DNA of 64,000 bases from Euglena gracilis. Taxonomy: Eukaryota; Euglenida; Euglenophyceae; Euglenales. The stretch covers positions 67,402,452 through 67,466,451 of the forward strand of contig CP154956.1 of assembly GCA_039621445.1 (NCBI GenBank), written 5' to 3'. Positions within the stretch are counted from its first letter, which is position 1, and every line of letters starts with the position of its first letter. A program made the translations under genes and the position numbers. Shown piece by piece: positions 45,836 through 57,827 of this stretch. Below the pieces are notes generated by a model. It was not told the DNA's origin. It saw nothing but the letters and a program-made list of their open reading frames with translations, and did not search any database.

Positions 45836-46980
45836 CTGAGCTCTTATCTCTTTAGAGTAAGAGCGAACCTTACCACCCCGGCGACGGGGGGGTCCGCCCC
45901 CCCCCCCCCCGCCCTCCGCCCCCCCCCCCGCCCCCCTGGGTAGGTAGGGAGCCCCGAGGATTATCGATGTGATTGGATTTCCGGACCCGAAAAGTTAATA
46001 GCCTATAGGTTAGGAGAGGATTTCTAGTTGCTAACGAGCCCTCATTTTGCCTCTAACTCCCCGCCAGTCCGGAGATATGCCCCGAGCCGAGCCGGGCCGA
46101 GCCGGGCCGAGCCGCCGGCCAGACTGGGCCGGGCCGGGCCGGGGTGGTCTCCCAAAGAGCTCAGCTCTACGTCACACCCTGGTAAAACAAAATTTCCAAA
46201 AAATTTTGGCCACTTTGAGGGGGGGGTGAGGGAACCATGCCCCCCCCCGATCAATCCCGGTCAGGGCATTGCTTGAGCCCCCCCCCCCCCCAGCTCAGAG
46301 GCTGGAAAATTTGGGCTGGCTGAACCCCCCCCCCCCCCCTCTCACCCTGCCTCCCGGGTCCCGGGTTGGAGCTGTCAGCCGACCCGGGTCGAACCGGGTA
46401 CCAAAAAATCGAAATTGCAAAAATGTCCAAAAAACTGCATTTATTATTTTATAACCATTTTTGTTCCCCAAAAGCGCAAAATCTGTTACCGTCCCGTCCC
46501 CCGTGGTTTTTGTGGTCCGTCCGTGGTTTTTGTGAAGGGGGGGGGCAAGGCAAGGCAGGGTTGGATGGTTAACCATTTAACCGATTAACCATTTTTTGGG
46601 GGGCTGGTTAATTTACCACTCGAAGGTTGGATGATTAACCGGTGAAGGTCGCACATTTGCATTTTTTTTTTGCCGGTAGTGCCTAATTTGATAGAAAATC
46701 TTGGCAAATTCCTGATTTAGGGGCTTAAAAACGTGTTCAGCCCGCCAAATGCCTGCCCTGAAATTCGTGGTCATGAACACGTTTTCCATTAGGGCATCTG
46801 TGGCAATGGCACTTTTTCCATTAACCCCCCCCCAAAAATAAGACCCCCCCCAAAATAGGACCCCCCCTGGGCCGATCGAGCAAAAATCCAAAAATAAGAC
46901 CCCCCCCCATAAATAAGACCCCCCCTTGACGGCGCGAAGCGCCGGGGACGGTGAAAATTACCAAAAACCCCAATTTCATG
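45836..46980. other. Region without an assigned gene
   Basis: Poly-C and poly-G tracts (45893-45945, 46216-46290, 46324-46342), a GAGCCGGGCC tandem at 46085-46150, a 32-bp block shared exactly with 57602 (at about 46290), GGTTAACC/GATTAACC repeats at 46560-46650, and an AAAATAAGACCCCCC motif cluster at 46823-46926. No gene seen. Confidence 0.5.
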
Positions 46981-47212
46981 CACAAAAATGATGAAATTTC
47001 TATACAAAAATCGACCGACATTGACAGATTCGGTAGGGGCGCCGGGCGCGAGCGAGCGAAGAGAGCCGCCCGGCGCCCCTGCTGAAGCTGTTAGTGTCGG
47101 TCAATTTTTCTAAAACCTGTTTTGTCTGGGCCCGACGCCTGTCTTGATATTCATTCGACCGAACCGCCTGGACGGAAATATGGTCAAAAAAGTGGTTTGT
47201 GGCCCATTAACG

Positions 47213-47345
47213 GGCGCCTGAATGGAAATCGACTGATATAAACGGGCGCCTGAATGGAAATCGACCGACATAAACGGGCGCCTGAATGGAAATTGATCGA
47301 TATAAACGGGCGCCTGAATGGAAATCGACTGACATAAACGGATTC
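47213..47345. repeat. 31-bp minisatellite (AACGGGCGCCTGAATGGAAATCGA)
   Basis: Four tandem copies, each with AACGGGCGCCTGAATGGAA and a TCGAC.GACAT joint. Confidence 0.85.
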
Positions 47346-48045
47346 CGATGTCTTGGAAATCGACCAACCTTTTGTTTCCTTTTTTGAATGCCTTTTTGTT
47401 CCGTTTTGGGACATTGTCAGTTTCAGCCTGAAACCCGTAAATGTCGACCAACCTTTTGCCTTTTTTTTTTCGGAATGATTTTTTCTTTTTTCAATCTCTA
47501 TATCAAGAACTGCGTCTTAAACGCAGACTCTGACCCGAGTCTGCGGTTCGAAACGCAGACTCAGGCCGAATAACAGACTGAGCGTTTCGAAACACAGACT
47601 CAGGCCAGAGTCTGCGTTTTTTTAGAAACACAGATTTTGACCAAAGCCATGCTGCTATGAACACAGCCTTGGCCCAAAATCCGATGATGTCAATATAATT
47701 GCAATACAGGTGTCGAGCCCAGAAAATAGGTTTGACATTGCCAAATCACTCCTCACCCGAAAGCTTTTCTTTCAGATGACCAGTGATGACAACTGGTTCA
47801 GGACAAATTTGCCGAATGCTTTTTCTGAAGATCCAGAAAATAATAATCTTAAATACCGTCCTTCCGTCTGTTCCATCCAAAGTTCAGCCAGTTGTGATCA
47901 CCTGGCGACAAAATTTGGTTTTTTGTCTGATCCATAACTCCTCCACAACCCCATAGGACCAAAAATGTCGAAAAAAAGGGAAATCCAAAATGTCCAAAAA
48001 GTCACTAAAAATTCCCAATCTGACCAGCAACAGATTTCAATGGAA

Positions 48046-48165
48046 TGGAAATCGGCTGACATAAACGGGCGCCTGAATGGAAATTGACTGACATAAACGG
48101 GCGCCTGAATGGAAATCGACCGACATAAACGGGCGCCTGAATGGAAATCGACTGACATAAACAAT
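48046..48165. repeat. 31-bp minisatellite, second block
   Basis: Four copies of the same 31-bp unit as 47213-47345, in the same orientation, ending in CATAAACAATTTCAGGCTGA. Confidence 0.85.
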
Positions 48166-48404
48166 TTCAGGCTGAAATCCGTTAATGTCAGTAGAAATTC
48201 AAGACAGGCGTCGGGCCCAGAAAATAGGTTTTAAAAAATTTCAGGTTTTTGAAGTGCAAAAAAACATGCTAAATGTCAAATTACAAAATCTACACATGCC
48301 CAGGGGTTTTTTTTTAGTCGTGGGCCCCCCGGGGGGGGAGGGGGGGGTAAGGTGGGTGGGTCCGGCCGGGTCTACCGCAAAAGTGGAATCCTAACTTTTT
48401 GGTT

Positions 48405-48482
48405 ACCTTCGAGGAGGCTCCGCGGAGGCTCAAGGTAACCAGGCTCCGAGGAGGCTCTGCGGAGGCTCCTCGGAGCGGCTCC
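48405..48482. repeat. GGTAACC/GGCTCCGCGGAGG repeat
   Basis: GAGGCTCCGCGGAGGCTC, AAGGTAACCAGGCTCCGAGG and further GGAGGCTC words. They are identical in kind to 55466-55655 and 60765-60930. Confidence 0.75.
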
Positions 48483-48690
48483 GTGCGGATTACTGGCCAT
48501 GCTAGTTCTGGAGGTCGGGCCGACCTAGGTCGGGCCGACCTAGGTCGGGCCGACCTAGGTCGGGCCGACCTAGGTCGGGCCGACCTTTGGCCACGGCTTA
48601 TCGACCTCTGGTGGTCGGGCCGACCAGGTCGGCCCGACCTCCAAAAATCCGCATTACCCCCCCCAATTTTCAATTTTTAAGCCCCCCCCT
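48483..48690 (-). mobile_element. GGTCGGGCCGACC-family copy, left of the satellite
   Basis: CGGATTACTGGCCATGCTAG, then five tandem GGTCGGGCCGACCTA palindromes and a run to CGCATTACCCCCCCC and TTTTTAAGCCCCC. This is the inverted order of the copy at 55180-55465. Confidence 0.7.
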
Positions 48691-48832
48691 CAAAATTTTG
48701 ATTCACTTAATTCAATGTAAAATGCAAGGAAACCCATCAAAATGTCCCTAAAAACGTCGGAAAATGTCCCATATTGAAAAAAAGGGGGTGAAAGGCCAAA
48801 TCAGTTCCATGGCCAACCCCAGACCATAATCC

Positions 48833-51800
48833 CAACCCTAAATAAAACCCTTTTATCCGACAGCACTTTTCAAGTCGACCTAACCCTATGCCTTTCATTA
48901 ACAAAATAAACCCCTTTTATCCGCCAACCCCTTCTCGGGTGCAAGTCGACCTAACCCTATCCCTTTCATTAACAAAATAAACCCCTTTTATCTGCCAACC
49001 CCTTCTCGGGTGCAAGTCGACCTAACCCTATCCCTTTTATTAACAAAATAAACCCCTTTTATCCGCCAACCCCTTCTCGGGTGCAAGCCGACCTAACCCT
49101 ATCTCTTTCATTAACAAAATAAACCCCTATTATCTGCCAACCCCTTCTCGGGTGCAAGTCGACCTAACCCTATCCCTTTCATTAACAAAATAAACCCCTT
49201 TTATCTGCCAACCCCTTCTCGGGTGCAAGTCGACCTAACCCTATCCCTTTTATTAACAAAATAAACCCCTTTTATCTGCCAACCCCTTTTATCTGCCAAC
49301 CCCTTCTCGGGTGCAAGTCGACATAACCCTATCCCTTTCATTAACAAAATAAACCCCTTTTATTTGCCAACCCCTTCTCGGGTGCAAATCGACCTAACCC
49401 TATCCCTTTCATTAACAAAACAAACCCGTTTTATCCGCCAACCCCTTCTCGGGTGCAAGTCGACCTAACCCTATCCCTTTCATTAACAAAATAAACCCCT
49501 TTTATCTGCCAACCCCTTTTCGGGTGCAAGTCGACCTAACCCTATCCCTTTCATTAACAAAATAAACCCCTTTTATCTGCCAACCCCTTTTATCTGCCAA
49601 CCCCTTCTCGGGTGCAAGTCGACCTAACCCTATCCCTTTCATTAACAAAATAAACCCCTTTTATTTGCCAACCCCTTCTCGGGTGCAAGTCGACCTAACC
49701 CTATGCCTTTCATTAACAAAATGAACCCGTTTTATCTGCCAACCCCTTCTCGGGTGCAAGTCGACCTAACCCTATCCCTTTCATTAACAAAATAAACCCC
49801 GTTATCTGCCAACCCCTTCTCGGGTGCAAGCCGACCTAACCCTATCTCTTTCATTAACAAAATAAACCCCTTTTATCTGCCAACCTTTTATCTGCCAACC
49901 CCTTCTCGGGTGCAAGTCGACCTAACCCTATCCCTTTCATTAACAAAATAAACCCCTTTTATCTGCCAACCCCTTCTCGGGTGCAAGTCGACCTAACCCT
50001 ATCCCTTTCATTAACAAAATAAACCCCTTTTTATCTGCCAACCCCTTCTCGGGTGCAAGTCGACCTAACCCTATCCCTTTCATTAACAAAATAAACCCCT
50101 TTTATCTGCCAACCCCTTCTCGGGTGCAAGTCGACCTAACCCTATCCCTTTCATTAACAAAATAAACCCCATTTTTATGCCAACCCCTTCTCGGGTGCAA
50201 GTCGACCTAACCCTATCCCTTTCATTAACAAAATAAACCCCTTTTATCTGCCAACCCCTTCTCGCTTCCAAGTCTACCTAACCCTATCCCTTTCATTAAC
50301 AAAATAAACCCCTTTTATCTGCCAACCCCTTCTCGGGTGCAAGTCGACCTAACCCTATCCCTTTCATTAACAAAATAAACCCCTTTTATCTGCCAACCCC
50401 TTCTCGGGTGCAAGTCGACCTAACCCTATCCCTTTCATTAACAAAATAAACCCCTTTTATCTGCCAACCCCTTCTCGGGTGCAAGTCGACCTAACCCTAT
50501 CCCTTTCATTAACAAAATAAACCCCTTTTATCCGCCTCTCGGGTGCAAGTCGACCTAACCCTATCCCTTTCATTAACAAAATAAACCCCTTTTATGCCAA
50601 CCCCTTCTCGGGTGCAAGTCGACCTAACCCTATCCCTTTCATTAACAAAATAAACCCCTTTTATCTGCCAACCCCTTCTCGGGTGCAAGTCGACCTAACC
50701 CTATCCCTTTCATTAACAAAATAAACCCCTTTTATCTGCCAACCCCTTCTCGGGTGCAAGTCGACCTAACCCTATCCCTTTCATTAACAAATAAACCCCT
50801 TTTATCTGCCAACCCCTTCTCGGGTGCAAGTCGACCTATCCCTATCCCTTTCATTAACAAAATAAACCCCTTTATACATCTGCCAACCCCTTCTCGGGTG
50901 CAAGTCGACCTAACCCTATCCCTTTCATTAACTAACAAAATAAACCCCTTTTATCTGCCAACCCCTTCTCGGGTGCAAGTCGACCTAACCCTATCCCTTT
51001 CATTAACAAAATAAACCCCTTTTATCCGCCAACCCCTTCTCGGGTGCAAGTCGACCTAACCCTATCCCTTTCATTAACAAAATAAACCCCTTTTATCTGC
51101 CAACCCCTTCTCGGGTGCAAGTCGACCTAACCCTATCCCTTTCATTAACAAAATAAACCCCTTTTATCTGCCAACCCCTTCTCGGGTGCAAGTCGACCTA
51201 ACCCTATCCCTTTCATTAACAAAATAAACCCCTTTTATCTGCCACCCCTTTTATCTGCCAACCCCTTCTCGGGTGCAAGTCGACCTAACCCTATCCCTTT
51301 CATTAACAAAATAAACCCCTTTTATTTGCCAACCCCTTCTCGGGTGCAAGTCGACCTAACCCTATCCCTTTCATTAACAAAATAAACCCCTTTTATCTGC
51401 CAACCCCTTCTCGGGTGCAAGTCGACCTAACCCTATCCCTTTCATTAACAAAATAAACCCCTTTTATCCGCCAACCCCTTCTCGGGTGCAAGTCGACCTA
51501 ACCCTATCCCTTTCATTAACAAAATAAACCCCTTTTATCTGCCAACCCCTTCTCGGGTGCAAGTCGACCTAACCCTATCCCTTTCATTAACAAAATAAAC
51601 CCCTTTTATCTGCCAACCCCTTCTCGGGTGCAAGTCGACCTAACCCTATCCCTTTCATTAACAAAATAAACCCCTTTTATCTGCCAACCCCTTTTATCTG
51701 CCAACCCCTTCTCGGGTGCAAGTCGACCTAACCCTATCCCTTTCATTAACAAAATAAACCCCTTTTATCTGCCAACCCCTTCTCGGGTGCAAGTCGACCT

Positions 51801-54800
51801 AACCCTATCCCTTTCATTAACAAAATAAACCCCTTTTATCTGCCAACCCCTTCTCGGGTGCAAGTCGACCTAACCCTATCCCTTTCATTAACAAAATAAA
51901 CCCCTTTTATTTATCCGCCAACCCCTTCTCGGGTGCAAGTCGACCTAACCCTATCCCTTTCATTAACAAAATAAACCCCTTTTATCCGCCAACCCCTTTT
52001 ATCTGCCAACCCCTTCTCGGGTGCAAGTCGACCTAACCCTATCCCTTTCATTAACAAAATAAACCCCTTTTATCTGCCAACCTTTTATCTGCCAACCCCT
52101 TCTCGGGTGCAAGTCGACCTAACCCTATCCCTTTCATTAACAAAATAAACCCCTTTTATCTGCCAACCCCTTTTATCTGCCAACCCCTTCTCGGGTGCAA
52201 GTCGACCTAACCCTATCCCTTTCATTAACAAAATAAACCCCTTTTATCTGCCAACCCCTTTTATCTGCCAACCCCTTCTCGGGTGCAAGTCGACCTAACC
52301 CTATCCCTTTTATTAACAAAATAAACCCCTTTTATCTGCCAACCCCTTTTATCTGCCAACCCCTTCTCGGGTGCAAGTCGACCTAACCCTATCCCTTTCA
52401 TTAACAAAATAAACCCCTTTTATTTGCCAACCCCTTCTCGGGTGCAAGTCGACCTAACCCTATCCCTTTCATTAACAAAATAAACCCGTTTTAACCGCCA
52501 ACCCCTTCTCGGGTGCAAGTCGACCTAACCCTATCCCTTTCATTAACAAAATAAACCCCTTTTATCTGCCAACCCCTTTTCGGGTGCAAGTCGACCTAAC
52601 CCTATCCCTTTTATTAACAAAATAAACCCCTTTTATTTGCCAACCCCTTTTATCTGCCAACCCCTTCTCGGGTGCAAGTCGACCTAACCCTATCCCTTTC
52701 ATTAACAAATAAACCCCTTTTATTTGCCAACCCCTTCTCGGGTGCAAGTCGACCTAACCCTATCCCTTTCATTAACAAAATAAACCCCTTTTATCTGCCA
52801 ACCCCTTCTCGGGTGCAAGTCGACCTAACCCTATCCCTTTCATTAACAAAATAAACCCCTTTTATCCGCCAACCCCTTCTCGGGTGCAAGTCGACCTAAC
52901 CCTATCCCTTTCATTAACAAAATAAACCCCTTTTATCTGCCAACCCCTTCTCGGGTGCAAGTCGACCTAACCCTATCCCTTTCATTAACAAAATAAACCC
53001 CTTTTATCTGCCAACCCCTTTTATCTGCCAACCCCTTCTCGGGTGCAAGTCGACCTAACCCTATCCCTTTCATTAACAAAATAAACCCCTTTTATTTGCC
53101 AACCCCTTCTCGGGTGCAAATCGACCTAACCCTATGCCTTTCATTAACAAAATAAACCCCTTTTATTTGCCAACCCCTTCTCGGGTGCAAGTCGACCTAA
53201 CCCTATCCCTTTTATTAACAAAATAAACCCCTTTTATCTGCCAACCCCTTTTATCTGCCAACCCCTTCTCGGGTGCAAGTCGACATAACCCTATCCCTTT
53301 CATTAACAAAATAAACCCCTTTTATTTGCCAACCCCCTTCTCGGGTGCAAGTCGACCTAACCCTATCCCTTTCATTAACAAAATAAACCCCTTTTATCTG
53401 CCAACCCCTTTTATCTGCCAACCCCTTCTCGGGTGCAAGTCGACCTAACCCTATCCCTTTCATTAACAAAATAAACCCCTTTTATCTGCCAACCCCTTCT
53501 CGGGTGCAAGTCGACCTAACCCTATGCCTTTCATTAACAAAATAAACCCCTTTTATCCGCCAACCCCTTCTCGGGTGCAAGTCGACCTAACCCTATCCCT
53601 TTCATTAACAAAATAAACCCCTTTTATCTGCCAACCTTTTATCTGCCAACCCCTTCTCGGGTGCAAGCCGACCTAACCCTATCCCTTTCATTAACAAAAT
53701 AAACCCCTTTTATCCGCCAACCCCTTTTATCTGCCAACCCCTTCTCAGGTGCAAGTCGACCTAACCCTATCCCTTTCATTAACAAAATAAACCCCTTTTA
53801 TCTGCCAACCTTTTATCTGCCAACCCCTTCTCGGGTGCAAGTCGACCTAACCCTATCCCTTTCATTAACAAAATAAACCCCTTTTATTTGCCAACCCCTT
53901 CTCGGGTGCAAGTCGACCTAACCCTATCCCTTTCATTAACAAAATAAACCCCTTTTATCTGCCAACCCCTTTTATCTGCCAACCCCTTCTCGGGTGCAAG
54001 TCGACCTAACCCTATCCCTTTTATTAACAAAATAAACCCCTTTTATCTGCCAACCCCTTTTATCTGCCAACCCCTTCTCGGGTGCAAGTCGACCTAACCC
54101 TATCCCTTTTATTAACAAAATAAACCCCTTTTATCTGCCAACCCCTTTTATCTGCCAACCCCTTCTCGGGTGCAAGTCGACCTAACCCTATCCCTTTCAT
54201 TAACAAAATAAACCCCTTTTATTTGCCAACCCCCTTCTCGGGTGCAAGTCGACATAACCCTATCCCTTTCATTAACAAAATAAACCCGTTTTAACCGCCA
54301 ACCCCTTCTCGGGTGCAAGTCGACCTAACCCTATCCCTTTTATTAACAAAATAAACCCCTTTTATCTGCCAACCCCTTTTATCTGCCAACCCCTTCTCGG
54401 GTGCAAGTCGACATAACCCTATCCCTTTCATTAACAAAATAAACCCCTTTTATTTGCCAACCCCTTCTCGGGTGCAAGTCGACCTAACCCTATCCCTTTT
54501 ATTAACAAAATAAACCCCTTTTATCTGCCAACCCCTTTTATCTGCCAACCCCTTCTCGGGTGCAAGTCGACCTAACCCTATCCCTTTCATTAACAAAATA
54601 AACCCCTTTTATCTGCCAACCCCTTTTCGGGTGCAAGTCGACCTAACCCTATCCCTTTTATTAACAAAATAAACCCCTTTTATTTGCCAACCCCTTTTAT
54701 CTGCCAACCCCTTCTCGGGTGCAAGTCGACCTAACCCTATCCCTTTCATTAACAAAATAAACCCCTTTTATTTGCCAACCCCTTCTCGGGTGCAAGTCGA

Positions 54801-55120
54801 CCTAACCCTATGCCTTTCATTAACAAAATAAACCCGTTTTATCTGCCAACCCCTTCTCGGGTGCAAGTCGACCTAACCCTATCCCTTTCATTAACAAAAT
54901 AAACCCCTTTTATCTGCCAACCCCTTCGCGGGTGCAAGTCGACCTAACCCTATCTCTTTCATTAACAAAATAAACCCCTTTTATCCGCCAACCCCTTTTC
55001 GGGTGCAAGTCGAACTAACCCTATCCCTTTCATTAACAAAATAAACCCCTTTTATCTGCCAACCCCTTCTCGGGTGCAAGTCGACCTAACCCTATCCCTA
55101 ACCTAACCTAACCTAACCCT
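48833..55120. repeat. 71/88-bp satellite array, about 6.3 kb
   Basis: Head-to-tail monomers of 71 bp carry CTAACCCTATCCCTTTCATT, AACAAAATAAACCCC, TTTTATCTGCCAACCCC and TTCTCGGGTGCAAGTCGAC. A second monomer type repeats the 17-bp TTTTATCTGCCAACCCC word once more, giving 88 bp. There are about 80-85 copies. Variant sites (TTTGCC, CCGCC, CGACATAACC, AACCCGTT) recur in blocks, as in higher-order repeats. The array ends in CCTAACCTAACCTAACC at 55098-55118. Short Arg/Leu frames inside are by-products. Confidence 0.95.
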
Positions 55121-55179
55121 TTTCCATCCCCAACCTTGACATTTTGGCAGTTTGCAAACCAAATTGAGAGGAATTTGGT

Positions 55180-55465
55180 CGGGGGGGGGGGGGCTTAAAT
55201 TTCAAAAAAAGGGGGGGGTAATGCGGAATAGTGGAGGTCGGGCCGACCTGGGTCGGCCCGACCTGGGGGGGGGGGGGGCTTAAATTTCAAAAAAGGGGGG
55301 GGGGGAAAGGGGAATAGTGTGGGGCGGGGCGGCCTAGGTTGGGCCGACCCCCAAAGGTCGATAACACCTAGGTCGGCCCGACCATGGTCGGGCCGACCAC
55401 AGGTCGGGCCGACCTAGGTCGGCCCGACCACCAGAAGTAGCATGGCCAATATTCCGCCCGGGGCC
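55180..55465 (+). mobile_element. GGTCGGGCCGACC-family copy, right of the satellite
   Basis: GGCTTAAATTTCAAAAAAGG, GGGGTAATGCGGAATAGTGG, several GGTCGGGCCGACC palindromes, then CCAGAAGTAGCATGGCCAAT and ATTCCGC. The first 60 bp is duplicated at 55270-55330. Confidence 0.7.
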
Positions 55466-55655
55466 CCTCGGAGGCTAAGGTAACCAGGCACCGCGGAGGC
55501 TCCAAGGTAACCAGGCTCCGCGGAGGCTCCAAGGTAACCAGGCTCCGCGGAGCCTCCTCGGAGCCTAAGGTAACCGGGCTCCGCGGAGGCTCAAGGTAAC
55601 CAGGCTCCGAGGAGGCTCCGCGGAGCCTCCTCGGAGGCTAAGGTAACCAGTTTTG
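55466..55655. repeat. 27-bp repeat AAGGTAACCAGGCTCCGCGG (AGGCTCC)
   Basis: Six or seven near-tandem copies alternate between CTCCGCGGAGG and CTCCGAGGAGG versions. This is the same unit as 48405 and 60765. Confidence 0.85.
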
Positions 55656-56700
55656 CCAGGGCATGTTGTGAACATGGTAATAACGGGAATTTTGTTTTTT
55701 TTGTGTTATAAAGAGAAACGTTATTCAATGTCAAACATGGCGACTGCACTCAGTGACAGATCATGCTCTTCCAAACCTGTCAGAACCTGTCCATTTTCTG
55801 CCCATTTGCATAGAGGATGCAAAAAAAATTCACGTTCTGCCAGGTTCGGAAGCTGCCACTGGGCGCAGTCACCGTGTTTGACATTGAAGGAAGTTTCTCT
55901 TTTTACACAGAAAAAAAAACAAATAAATAAATTCCCATTCAGTTGTATGTTCCCAGCGGGATGACAATTTTACGTACAATTCTGGCCTCTGGATAATTTT
56001 GGTGTAATTCTGGCAGAATAAATCCATTTTCGGTTTCGTTTTAAACTGTATGTTATCACTCAAAGTCCCTGTCCGTTTGCCGCCCATTTGCACAGAGGGG
56101 AAAATAATTCACGGACTAACTCACGGACTAATTCACAGACTCACAGGTGTAACAAAAAATTAACAGACTTCGGGAGGCAACATAGAGCGTAAACGAAACG
56201 GAAAATGAATTTATTCAGCCAGGATTTTACCTGAATTATCCAGACGCCAGAATTGTGCCTGAGCTTGTGATCCATTGGGATTTGCCGCAACTTTTAAGCC
56301 TGAATAAACCAGGTGAACGAACAGTCACGTGGGGGGGGGTGGTAGACAAACTGCACGTCAGCATGGATGTGATGTTGCAAATAAAGGCCAGTTGAAACCC
56401 AAAGTGGTGTCCGGGGGGTGGTGGGGGGGGGGGGGGGGGGGGGGGGGGGGGTGGGGGGGGGGTTGCTGGGGGGGGGGTTTGGGGGGGGGTCGGCCCCACC
56501 CCCTTCCCCCCACCCCCCTACCCCCACCCCCCTCCCCCGCTCCCCAATGACAACATCCCTTTGTGTGGACAAAGTTTGGCGGACATGGCGTAAATAGCAA
56601 ACGGGTAAACGGTAAAAGCAAAATCAGGCGGACATGGCGTTTTTGTGGCAAATGGATGAATGGTTTTCAACAAGATTGGCAGACATGGCATTTACTACAA
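55656..56700. other. Region without an assigned gene
   Basis: Two related segments, 55780-55960 and 56030-56110, both contain CCCATTTGCA.AGAGG and a TTCACG block, so an old duplication is likely. A 100-bp G-rich tract with a C-rich mirror lies at 56410-56545. No gene seen. Confidence 0.5.
56414..56545. repeat. Long G tract followed by C-rich tract
   Basis: Nearly pure G from 56413 to 56490 is followed by CCCCCACCCCC from 56495 to 56540, on the same strand. The two halves could pair, and the G run could form quadruplexes. Confidence 0.85.
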
Positions 56701-56710
56701 ACAAGGGGTG

Positions 56711-56840
56711 GCGGACACCGGTTCTGTCCTGAACCCGGCGTCCCCGGACGCCGGGTTCAGGACAGAACCGGCGTCCGCCACCCCTTGTTTAAAGCGGTGT
56801 TTTAGAGACGCCGGGTTCAGGACAGAACCGGCGTTCACCC
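56711..56840. repeat. GACGCCGGTTCTGTCC palindrome element
   Basis: GGCGGACACCGGTTCTGTCC, then ACCCGGCGTCCCCGGACGCC and its inverse, then a partial third copy ending GCGTTCACC. Equivalent blocks are at 58979, 59796, 60070 and 62566. Confidence 0.8.
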
Positions 56841-57128
56841 CCTTCGGGCCAGGGAGCACTTAGAAGTACGTTCACTAGCGTTCCCCTTTAGTCCCATGGG
56901 GGAACAGCCAAAACGTCCCAAAGCAAATTCTGAAAAAAACCCAGAGGATTCAAACATAAAATCTCTGAAACTCTAAAAAAGCCATGGGGGTTCCAGCCGT
57001 ATTCCCCAACCGTATTTCTGACAGAAAAAAACCCAGCAGGTCCAGCCAAAATTTCCCAACCGTGATAATAAACCCAGCGAGGTCCAACCACAGTTCAGGG
57101 TTTCCCTCCCATTCGTGGTGGGCACCGC

Positions 57129-57205
57129 CATTTTTGATTCGTGATTATTCGTGATTATTCGTGATTATTCGTGATTATTCGTGATTATTCGTGATTATTC
57201 GTGGT
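57129..57205. repeat. TTCGTGATTA minisatellite
   Basis: About seven exact copies of the 10-bp word TTCGTGATTA. A shorter, more diverged run occurs at 58475-58560. Confidence 0.9.
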
Positions 57206-57263
57206 TCCAAAAATCCGCCCGGTTTTCAGCTAAATGATGGACTGCTGGGATGCCAGCAGGAAG

Positions 57264-57561
57264 CAGGGCGGTCTTTAAGCAAAAAAAAATCCCGTCCCGA
57301 CACATTCAATGAAAAATCCATAGGGAAAAATGACCAAAAAAGTGGCCATATATTGGCAAAAAAAAACGGGTCGACTTCGGGGAAAAAAAGTGATTTCATC
57401 CTTGAATTGTCGTCCATCCACCGAAAACGTCAAAAAGTGTGTTTTTCGACTTTTGAACCCCTTTTCAAATCCCTGGTCGCCCTGCGGCCCTTGGTCGGCC
57501 CTTAGGCCGGGGGGCGGTCCTTAACAAAAAAAAAAGGTCCCGTCCCTTATGGACCGCCCTA
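57264..57561. mobile_element. hAT-like CAGGGCGGTC element, split target duplication
   Basis: Starts CAGGGCGGTCTTTAAGC and ends GGACCGCCCTA. The left 8-mer, GCAGGAAG (57256-57263), reappears at 57832-57839. Its right duplication has been split by a second element at 57566-57827. Same family as 3538 and 60270. Confidence 0.7.
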
Positions 57562-57565
57562 GCAG

Positions 57566-57827
57566 CAGGGCGTTGCTTAAGGACCCCCGGGGGGGTGGTC
57601 CAGCTCAGAGGCTGGAAAATTTGGGCTGGCTGGAAAAAAAGATGCCGATTTTTCGACCCGAAATTTGGGCTGGCCAGCCCAAATCTGACCCATGTTACCA
57701 TTTTTTGTAGATGGGGGGGAGGGGAGGGTCCCGGACTTGAAAAAGGCTGCTGGCTGGAAAAATGCTGCTGGCTGGCTGGACCCCCCCCCCGGGGGGCCGG
57801 GGTCAAATTTTCTTAAGCAACGCCCTG
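57566..57827. mobile_element. hAT-like CAGGGCGTTGC element nested in another's target duplication
   Basis: CAGGGCGTTGCTTAAG at the left is exactly inverted at the right as CTTAAGCAACGCCCTG. Flanking 8-mers CCTAGCAG and CGTGGCAG agree at 6 of 8 positions. The interior consists of CAGCTCAGAGGCTGGAAAAT and GGGCTGG repeats, also found at 46290. Confidence 0.7.

Larger units (their letters stand above)
47112..48232. mobile_element. 1.1-kb element with CTGGGCCCGACGCCTG inverted ends
   Basis: The left end, AAAACCTGTTTTGTCTGGGC and CCGACGCCTGTCTTGA, is inverted at the right end, TCAAGACAGGCGTCGGGCCC and AGAAAATAGGTTTT. A further inverted copy of the end lies internally at 47700-47733. Two minisatellite blocks sit near the two ends. 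The family also makes up 40122-41450. Confidence 0.65.

Noticed and set aside
47388-47573. 61-codon plus-strand frame
   Set aside because: It lies inside the inverted-end element and is not kept in related copies.
48833-55120. Recurrent Arg/Leu/Gly short frames (LGRLAPEKG type)
   Set aside because: They are translations of the satellite monomer, interrupted by stops in most units.
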